From Zancudomyces culisetae (Eukaryota > Kickxellomycota > Harpellomycetes > Harpellales > Legeriomycetaceae), in the NCBI GenBank assembly GCA_001969505.1, contig LSSK01000272.1:1-15195 (forward strand): a stretch of DNA of 15,195 nt, in the 5' to 3' direction. The translations under genes and the position numbers were made by a program. Positions 1 through 6,285 of this stretch are shown piece after piece (within the stretch, counting starts at the first letter, position 1; each line of letters opens with the position of its first letter). Below the pieces are notes generated by a model, which was not told the origin of the DNA, ran no database searches, and saw nothing but the letters and a program-made list of their open reading frames with translations.

Positions 1-59
1 AGTCGAACTCGGGCTACTGGATTCAAAGTCCAATGTCATGACCGTTAGACCATAGGACC
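1..59 (-). tRNA. tRNA-Gln (anticodon UUG), 3' end cut off by the window
   Basis: Read on the minus strand from position 59, the sequence opens with acceptor strand GGTCCTA. A D-arm with the GG pair follows, then an anticodon stem TTGGA/TCCAG around loop CTTTGAA, which gives anticodon TTG (plus-strand positions 24-26) and decodes CAA as Gln. The T-stem 5' strand CCGAG and T-loop TTCGACT come next, and the window ends at the last base of the T-loop. About 13 bases are missing: the T-stem 3' strand, acceptor 3' strand and discriminator. The Pol III A box (TGGTCTAACGG, matching TRGYNNANNNG) is complete and the B box is cut. There is no anticodon-loop intron. The acceptor and overall arrangement match eukaryotic tRNA-Gln(UUG) as I know it from yeast. 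Confidence 0.88.
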
Positions 60-239
60 AACTGAAAAATTTTAACTTTATAACATTATATGCAAAACAG
101 TATTTTATTTATTATATGTAGAATGTTTTTTTTGTATTATTGATATTATTGATTTAGGTATTTAATCAACATAGAATAAAGCACTTATATACGAGTTTTA
201 ATTATGTTAAATTAAAATAATTGACAGTATACCACTGAT

Positions 240-850
240 TCAATCACATTCTACAATGCACAGATTAGGTACAAATAGCGAATGTAGCCTTTTAAATGGG
301 ATTCTTAAAAATATTTAGATATAAATACTGAGACCAGGCATGCTTGAATTCAGCAAAGTTGAAGAATTGCAACTATTACAAGTTCAGTTGTAAAAAAATA
401 AAAGAAGTATGTGTCTTAATTAACAGCAGAGGCTTTGAAACTGCTTTTTTTTAAACCTCATTCAAATGAATATCAATGAGTGACATAGCCTTTGTTGGTC
501 ACACTTTACAAAAAAATTAACTAAAAAAAAACAAATTTTAGGAGTTATACCGTCTCCACTTAGATGTAATGAAATAGTGCTTTTACACAGGTACAGGTAT
601 ATGTATTGATACTCAGGTAGTCGTTAGTGTTGCAGAGCTATATCTTGAAGTTTTTACAAATAAAAATGAAATGCAATTATAACAAGGAAAAGTAAAGTAT
701 GAGAAATCAAATGCGAAAACTTGCTCGACTCTTCACGCTTGCCATCTCATTGAGAAACTACAAGTTTGATTGGAATAATGATGTTTGTGTACATCAGTAC
801 AATAAACCCGGAAACTTGGGTCTAAATCCATCAATATGTCGCCAGTAGTC
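240..850 (+). pseudogene. Possible decayed coding relic, unidentified
   Basis: This patch is visibly richer in G and C than its surroundings and breaks into short protein-like stretches on the plus strand in shifting frames. They include MHRLGTNSECSLLNGILKNI then stop (from 258), MLEFSKVEELQLLQVQL then stop (about 340-390), MSDIAFVGHTLQKN then stop (from about 478), a 34-codon stretch ending near 680, and a 49-codon ATG frame at 699-848 containing FDWNNDVCVHQYNKPGNLGL. Several breaks fall next to homopolymer runs. I do not recognise any family. A chance pattern or a noncoding RNA gene remains possible, so this is a weak call. Confidence 0.22.
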
Positions 851-1467
851 TCTTATTTAGACACTGTTTTTTTTTCTACTGCCTACTCTGGAATGATTCT
901 ACTTGGTTTTTTTCTGTGAGATTGAGACAATAACTTTTGTTTAGAAAAAAAATCTAGTTAATAAAATTTAAAACCAGCACAAAATTAAAAAAAAACCAAC
1001 AATCGAGTATAATATAATTCTAATAAGTGTGGAGAAAGAGATTTAGAAAGAGGCGGGTATGTAGACGAAAAAGTGAGTAATATATAACAATATTTTTAGG
1101 TGAAGGCAAGGGGGAGGGGAAGAGTGACTAAATTCTGGAACTGGAAAAAGCTATGCAAAGTCTAGAATAGAAATTAACACGACTAAATAGTGCTAAAAAA
1201 GAAGAAAAAAAACTTGCTTTAAGACCTATAATTCAAAACATCTTGAAATGTTTAAAACAAATACATTAAAGTACATCGGTTCTACTTGATGTAATATAAT
1301 GTATATTTTTTTGTGGTGTGGTGGTGCTTTTTAAAGTATTCAAAAACCATAAAATATATTTACAAATTCCAAGGAAAAGCAACAGGCCCGAGGAATAAAA
1401 GTAGGAATAGAATCATAGGATTTGGTAAATACACCCACTAGTATCGCTTTTGTCCTCGTGATGTGGG

Positions 1468-1498
1468 TATGGATATGGATATGGATATTGATATTAAT
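1468..1498 (+). repeat. GATATG/GATATT hexamer-like repeat
   Basis: About five imperfect units of GATATG, GATATT and GATATTAAT lie in tandem. In one frame they would read Met-Asp-Met-Asp-Met-Asp-Ile-Asp-Ile followed shortly by a stop, but no convincing gene surrounds them. The unit resembles the Asp-X coding repeat at 4707-4752 and the repeat at 2237-2302. Confidence 0.8.
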
Positions 1499-1870
1499 GT
1501 ACTAGAAGAGTAAAAAAAAAAAGAATTAATAAATCCATGTAAAAGGGGTAAAACTCCAACAAGAATGAATAAAACATCAATAATTGTGAAATATTAGCAT
1601 TTTTAAATACACCTTTTTTATTAGCATACTGCTGTTATTACTATGAATCATACGTTGGGTGTTATTAATAACAACATTGAGATTTTGAGTCCTTTTAATA
1701 TGTACTTTGCTACTTTGAACGAAAATAAAGAAAAAATAAAAGGAATTGTGAAAAGACATTGGTGTTTTTGTTTAGAGTGTTGGAGAAACTATTTCAAAAG
1801 CGCTATTTTTATCATTTACCAAAAATGTACTGATGAATGGGGAGGAAATCAGATAGGTTCGGAAAGAAAA

Positions 1871-1925
1871 CCACCCCTTCCCCTTTCTCCTCCCCTTCAT
1901 CTTCCCCTCCTCCTTCTGCTCCTCC
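1871..1925. promoter_or_regulatory. C-rich pyrimidine island with four CCCCT (STRE-like) cores
   Basis: In otherwise AT-rich DNA there is a 55-base, nearly pure pyrimidine tract. CCCCT occurs at 1874, 1880, 1892 and 1904. CCCCT/AGGGG is the stress response element core bound by Msn2/Msn4-type zinc fingers in Saccharomyces. The site is about 770 bp upstream of the GDSL-fold gene. On the minus strand the four G4 runs, with loops of 2 to 8 bases, also make a relaxed G-quadruplex candidate. The tract runs on through T-rich sequence to TTTTTTTTTCCAG near 1970, so it could also be a pyrimidine tract before a 3' splice site. Function is inferred only. Confidence 0.35.
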
Positions 1926-2179
1926 ATTATCATTATTACTCCCTACTTTTATCTTTGTTTTTTTTTCCAGAGTTTATAGTTGGTTGAGATCTGTTCAATT
2001 AATAGCAAAACAAATTATTATCACTAGGGAAAAGCGTAGTTGAATATTGTAATGGCGTGGAGTTGAGGTGGTAAAAGTTGTTTTGAAAAAGACGATTCTA
2101 ATTGGAGAAAATAGAAAAAAAAAGATATTGCTGGTGTCTGTGAAAAATAAAAGACTTTGCGTTTGAGTGTTGAGTATTT

Positions 2180-2335
2180 ATGCAAGAAACTGGAGGAATG
2201 GGTGAGTATATGGGTGCCAATACTAGTACTGTTACTGATATTGATACTGATTTTGATTTTGATGTGCAAATAGGTGTGGATGTGGATGTGGATGTGGATA
2301 TTAGTTTATTAATAGGATATTATAGACGAGAATAA
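2180..2335 (+). CDS. Candidate 51-aa small ORF with an Asp-X repeat
   Basis: An ATG frame of 51 codons opens with MQETGGMGEYMGANTSTVT and runs into an alternating Asp-Ile/Thr/Phe/Val tract encoded by GAT-based hexamers, then ends ISLLIGYYRRE and TAA. The alternating acidic tract resembles residues 79-90 of the nuclease encoded at 4479-6262. Nothing else supports expression, and a simple repeat sequence readily makes such a frame by chance. I do not recognise it. Confidence 0.15.
   Translation: MQETGGMGEYMGANTSTVTDIDTDFDFDVQIGVDVDVDVDISLLIGYYRRE
2237..2302 (+). repeat. GAT-based hexamer repeat (GATATT/GATTTT/GATGTG)
   Basis: Imperfect GATATT, GATACT and GATTTT units lead, after a short interruption, into four uninterrupted GATGTG units ending in GATATT. 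This is a microsatellite-like tract, likely variable by replication slippage. It lies inside the small ORF at 2180-2335. Confidence 0.85.
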
Positions 2336-2596
2336 AAAGACTTTAATTCCAATTTGTATAACTGATCCTAAAAGTTCCTGTTTCCATTGTATACATTAAA
2401 AAAGTAGAATAAATAAATATTAACCAAATAGTGTATATTGAAGCTGAGAAAGAATATCCTACAATTTTTATCGATTAAAAATACTAATAGAACAGAGGAA
2501 AAAGGAAAAAAGCAAGAGCAAAAAATACCACTCTACTAGATAATTTAAAAAAGAAAAGCTATATTGTATCAACGAGTTTAAAATAATAGTTATAAT

Positions 2597-2666
2597 AAGA
2601 ATAAGAGTAAGAGTAAGAACACGCTAGAATCTTACTAAACAAAAAAAAAACAGAACAGAACAGAAC
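2597..2666 (+). repeat. Short tandem repeats just upstream of the GDSL-fold gene
   Basis: Two small purine-rich repeats sit in the likely 5' leader: AAGAGT-type hexamers near 2597-2619 and three copies of CAGAA at 2651-2666, which end four bases before the ATG. The A-rich sense strand is typical of yeast leaders. No further role can be read from them. Confidence 0.6.
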
Positions 2667-2669
2667 AAA

Positions 2670-3815
2670 ATGAACAAGTACGAGGGGAAAAGAGTGTTTA
2701 CTTCACTAAATAAAAAATCAACAACCAAAAAAGAGCTAGCTACCATAGCAACAGCTACATTTGTTGTGGCTCTGCTACTAGTATTTGCAAAAATAACTAG
2801 CAGTGGCGACCACCACGGAGCAATTTTTGGTCGAAGGAGGGGCGGCGGTGTGCGAGATGCATTCGATATAGAAAAATACTCCAAACTCCGAAAGAGCAAT
2901 GAATATAGTCGATTCGAACACATAGTTTCGTTTGGTGACGCAGCTTCAGATATAGGCAACTATTTGCGAATTTCAAGACAAGTCAAGGCGGCACTAGCAG
3001 GCCGGGTAGGAGCAACAGTAATGGAAGCTGGAAAGGGAGTAAATGGAGAGCAAATTAGTGCAAAGAACTACAATAAAGGACGGTTTAGTGAAGCAAAGAT
3101 ATGGATAGATCATCTTTCAGATGCATTTGGGGCAAAGATAATCAGTTATGCTACTGGATATTCAACAGTCAATCGAGAGTGGATAATAAATGGTGGTAAA
3201 GGATACATTCCAGGGTTACGACAACAGGTAGAAGCATATGTATCACAAGCAGTACTAAACCCACTTTCATCAAACACAACATTATATACAGTATGGGCGG
3301 GTGCAAATGATTTGGCGGGGATTTCAATTCCAGAATGGCACAAGAAGAAACCACACTATACAATCAAAAATGTGTTGAATGATATGATCGAAAGTGTGCA
3401 GATATTGATAGACCATCCAAATGTTCGTGCAAAAAATATTTTGTTTCTATCTGTGATTCCCGCAGATATATCGCCATTTATTTTAAACTTACCACAAGAC
3501 GTCAAACAGGTTGTACAACACAATACCAATACACTCAATGCATACTACCCAATTGCACTGGGCCCATTGATGGTAAACGACAAGATTAAGTTTAGGTTTT
3601 ATGATGCCTACGGGTTTTTGACCAAGATGGCAGATAGCCACAAGAAATACAACCTGCTGTCACCAACTCTACCATGTATCTTGAGCCCTAGTCGAAAATG
3701 TAACAATCCACACGAGTTCTTTTGGTATGACCAGTCACATATTGGAAGCACTACGCACCTACACATGGCCATTGATATAATTCAAAAGGAATTCCCAGAA
3801 GCTGTTGTTGGATAA
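2670..3815 (+). CDS. Membrane-anchored SGNH/GDSL-fold protein lacking the catalytic serine
   Basis: This 381-aa intact frame has the SGNH/GDSL hydrolase (lipase/acetylesterase) layout. A positively charged N-terminus precedes one hydrophobic segment, about residues 22-41 (LATIATATFVVALLLVFA), most likely a signal-anchor that puts the rest in the ER lumen, secretory pathway or outside. Block I is FGDAASDIGN at 88-97, where the family has FGDSxSDxGN; position 91 is Ala (codon 2940-2942), so the nucleophile is gone. The rest is kept: N-x-GRFS near 135-140, block II Gly163, block III GAND at 211-214 and block V D354-x-x-H357. Cys336 and Cys344, shortly before the FWYDQSH block, resemble a disulfide seen in secreted relatives. 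Asn202 is a possible N-glycosylation site (NTT). The first ATG has A at -3 and three CAGAA repeats just upstream. I infer a pseudoenzyme, perhaps binding an acylated or glycan ligand. The true substrate and role are unknown. Confidence 0.85.
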   Translation: MNKYEGKRVFTSLNKKSTTKKELATIATATFVVALLLVFAKITSSGDHHGAIFGRRRGGGVRDAFDIEKYSKLRKSNEYSRFEHIVSFGDAASDIGNYLRISRQVKAALAGRVGATVMEAGKGVNGEQISAKNYNKGRFSEAKIWIDHLSDAFGAKIISYATGYSTVNREWIINGGKGYIPGLRQQVEAYVSQAVLNPLSSNTTLYTVWAGANDLAGISIPEWHKKKPHYTIKNVLNDMIESVQILIDHPNVRAKNILFLSVIPADISPFILNLPQDVKQVVQHNTNTLNAYYPIALGPLMVNDKIKFRFYDAYGFLTKMADSHKKYNLLSPTLPCILSPSRKCNNPHEFFWYDQSHIGSTTHLHMAIDIIQKEFPEAVVG

Positions 3816-4478
3816 AGTTTATTTTGAGGGATATTATGAATATATGAAATCGGGTTATTAAAACTATTATATTTTTAAAAGTACTACTATATTATTATTA
3901 TTCTTCTTCATCTTCTTATTCTTATTGTTCTTGATTTCGTTCATGTTGAAAATCTGTTTTATTACCATTACAGAATTTTTTTAAAATAATAAATAATTAA
4001 TATAAAAAAATATCGTGCTATTTTTTGTTTATCCAGAAAATGGTATATTATCATGTACAACAATTAGGAAGAAGGGAAATAAGGATGGATATCAGATTAA
4101 TGGTTTTTTTTTCAACATATTTTCTACATTATGTAACTTTGCGTGTATGTATATATTCATAATAGGACTGGGGGGGTTGTTTAGAAAAATAACATAAATA
4201 CTCTAGTCTTTAAACTTGATTTCCATTTGTTATTACCTTGAAAATAAAAAATAAAAATAAAAAAATTTTTTTTTTATTTAATCCTATTAGCGGAAAATGA
4301 AATTATAATTTAAAAAATTGCTATAATAACGTATAGTAAACTGTGCAATGAGATAAATACTAAAATATAATATATTGAACTTTTTTTATTATTACACTTG
4401 AGAATTAGGTATATGATAAATATACATTGTATCAAAGATAGAAATTCGTAATAGAAAAAAATAAAAAATCTGGAGGTA
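3816..4478. other. Intergenic region between the GDSL-fold and nuclease genes
   Basis: About 660 bp of AT-rich DNA must hold the 3' end of the upstream gene and the promoter of the nuclease gene. A T-rich stretch with TTATTC/TTCTTC units follows the stop codon near 3890-3935. An A-tract running into a long T-tract lies at about 4258-4280. A 60-codon frame at 4015-4197 has random-looking composition and no recognised similarity, so I do not call it a gene. Confidence 0.6.
4345..4354 (+). promoter_or_regulatory. PAC-like element upstream of the Ngl2-like gene
   Basis: GCAATGAGAT differs at one position from the yeast PAC consensus GCGATGAGAT, which together with the A/T-rich RRPE motif marks ribosome biogenesis genes. 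It sits about 125 bp before the nuclease ATG, a normal distance. An AAAAATTTT run near 4261 could serve as RRPE but is weak evidence in AT-rich DNA. Given that Ngl2 acts in rRNA maturation, the placement is suggestive only. Confidence 0.3.
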
Positions 4479-6262
4479 ATGGACGGATATAAAAAACGGG
4501 AATTCATTCCCTTGGTTAAACCACATCAGGCTCAAGATACAACGATAGAAACTGGCTTTAACAATCAGCATAAATTGAAATGCAGTAATACCAATAATGG
4601 CAAGTGCGGTGGTTGTGATAATGTGCAGTGTAATGGAAATGAATCCTGTTGTAAAGAATCTGCCGCCGAAAATGGCTGTGGCTGTGACCGTGACTGTAGC
4701 TGCGACAATGATATTGATATTGATGTTGATATTGATAGTGATGGTGATAAAGGCGAATACGACGGGTATAAAAAAGTTACCAGTTTTTCGATAATGACAT
4801 ATAATGTAAGTAGTATATTCGATATCAAATAAATCCTCTGGGAGGGAGAGAAAGAACGAGGGTTTGTAAAAAAAAAAATGAACCGAAATGAAATAAAAAA
4901 TAAAATAAAAAATAAAATAAAAAATAAAATAAAACAAAATAGATACTAAATCAAAAGAATATTCATCGGCACATGTTTCCATATGCAAGTTCAAAAGCAT
5001 TAAAGTTGAAACATCGAAAGAAACGGTTAATAGGGGAGTTGAAACACTGGAATAGTGATATTGTGGCATTACAAGAGCTGAATTGGGAGCTTTTACATGG
5101 GGATGGGGAGTTTCAGAATTCGTTATTGCTTTCGCCACCTAGTAGAACTGGGAGAGGAGGAGGAGGAGGGGAATGTGGGAGCAGTGCAGGGAGTATGAGT
5201 GGGGTGTATGGATGGGAGTATTTGAAGAGTGAGTATAAGAGTCATGGAGTAGGAATATTGTATAAACGGAAAAAATTTAGGGTGGCTAAAGTAGAAAGAA
5301 TAAATTTGAACATTCCACAGCAAGACATAGAAGAAATGAACAGTTTAACACATAAAGATGAAGAATATCATACAGATAATGTGGCATTGATAGTAGTTTT
5401 GGAATTAATCAAGGATGGAACCAAAAAGGAAATAACAATGGAAACAAAACAAAAAGAACTGGAACATGAACTTGAAAACAAAAAAAGGGCAGGAGTAATA
5501 GTGGCAACAACGCATTTATTTTGGCGGCCAGAGGCGGCGTATATTAGATTACACCAGACAATGAAAATAATGAACAGGCTAAAAGCGCTACAGAGTGAGG
5601 GGGAGGAAGGAGATTGGGGGAGGTATAAAGGGTTTCAAGTGGTACTTACGGGAGACTTCAATACAACACCGGATGATACATTGTATACGATATTGACGGA
5701 ACCAAATAGCTATATCAATCGACAACAGCATAATCTGAGTGATGAGCAAATCACACAGTTGTTGCCGGTGAAGTATGTGGATAGTGATAGTGGAGAATTG
5801 GTGGAATGTGAAAGTGCGGATATTCGGCGGTATAGTCAAGACAGTGAACAGTTGGCGGAAAAGCTCGAGATAGCAGAGAAGGAGTTGGAGCAAGATTATA
5901 AACATATCCATGATATTTTGGAGAAATATACAAAGGAGTATGGGGGACAAGGATACTGGTTTGACAGTATGTATGGGAAATATGCATTATACGATCCGAC
6001 GTATTTGCAGACACAAATAAGATATCCAGATGGATGTTATGAACCAAAATATACAAACTATACAAACTGGAAAGGTACATTGGATTATATTTTGGTAAAG
6101 CGGAATACGAACGAAGAAAGAGAATATGATTACAAGACAGAAAAGATTTTATCGCTACCAAGTGAAAAGTATTTGAAACCAGGATTGCCTAATGAACAGT
6201 TCGGAAGTGACCATATGAGTTTGGTAGGAGTTATAGGAGTATATAAAGAAAGAAAAAACTAG
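4479..6262 (+). CDS. NGL2: Ngl2/Ngl3-like EEP-fold nuclease (CDS joins 4479-4805 and 4943-6262)
   Basis: Two exons joined in phase 0 give about 548 aa of the Mg2+-dependent exonuclease/endonuclease/phosphatase (Ccr4/Ngl) family. Catalytic blocks in order are SIMTYN at the end of exon 1 (Mg-binding Asn109), ALQELN (Glu), THLFWRPEA, GDFNTTPDD, GTLDYILV and FGSDHMSLVG. All key residues are present. The IHRHMFP segment after the splice resembles the LAQALIRRxxFP block of Ngl2/Ngl3, and SDHMSLV fits Ngl2 better than Ccr4. In S. cerevisiae Ngl2 trims the 3' end of 5.8S rRNA; a similar role is inferred. The first 105 residues have no internal Met, which fixes the start. Residues 35-75 carry ten Cys in CxxC, CxC and CC arrangements, followed by an Asp-Ile/Val tract; this region lies between two DGYKK copies. 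The stop is 23 bp from the convergent YAK1 stop. Ngl3 or another Ngl paralogue is the main alternative. Confidence 0.85.
4806..4942 (+). other. Intron of the Ngl2-like gene (137 nt, preferred model)
   Basis: Exon 1 ends with AAT (Asn) followed by a consensus donor GTAAGT at 4806-4811. Reading on into the intron meets a stop at 4830-4832. With acceptor AAAATAG ending at 4942, exon 2 starts ATACTAAATCAAAAG and the joined protein reads MTYN-ILNQKN-IHRHMFP, which keeps the Leu and Gln of the family's LAQ block at the right spacing. A second in-frame acceptor, AAAAG ending at 4957, lies 8 nt after the only TACTAA branch-point-like sequence (4944-4949) but would delete that block. The 3' half of the intron is a run of AAAATAAAAT-type repeats with no clear branch point, so the choice of acceptor is open. 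Confidence 0.7.
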
Positions 6263-6285
6263 AAACAAGAAGAGGAAAAAAAGGA
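6263..6285. other. 23-bp gap between convergent genes
   Basis: Only 23 purine-rich bases separate the TAG of the Ngl2-like gene (6260-6262) from the TAA of YAK1 (6286-6288 on the complement). Any normal yeast 3' UTR must therefore run into the coding sequence of the opposite gene, giving overlapping antisense 3' ends. No bidirectional terminator can be recognised in so short a space. Confidence 0.85.

Larger units (their letters stand above)
60..2669. other. Gene-poor AT-rich intergenic region
   Basis: This 2.6 kb stretch lies between the tRNA and the GDSL-fold gene. It is dominated by A and T tracts. Open frames are short and look random in composition, for example 1643-1987 and 1837-2043 on the plus strand, which owe their length to a C-rich pyrimidine tract. 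Items worth separate entries are the patch at 240-850, the hexamer repeats near 1468 and 2237, and the C-rich island at 1871-1925. The last 250 bases before 2670 are A-rich on the sense strand of the downstream gene, as expected for a yeast promoter and leader. No tRNA, snRNA or LTR was recognised. Confidence 0.6.

Noticed and set aside
63-73. TGAAAAATTTT, a perfect RRPE-like match just upstream of the tRNA
   Set aside because: The motif is pure A/T apart from one G, so it is expected often here, and tRNA genes do not use it.
1057-1099. GTATGT...TTTTTAG intron-like segment
   Set aside because: Only 43 nt long, without a branch-point sequence and with no coding exons on either side.
1643-1987. 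114-codon plus-strand open frame
   Set aside because: The second half is translation of the pyrimidine-rich tract (Pro/Leu/His/Phe runs) and the first half has random AT-rich composition with no recognisable family.
4392-5138. 248-codon minus-strand open frame opposite the nuclease gene
   Set aside because: It is antisense to the start and intron of the Ngl2-like gene, is rich in Phe/Ile/Tyr from A-rich sense sequence, and has no domain.
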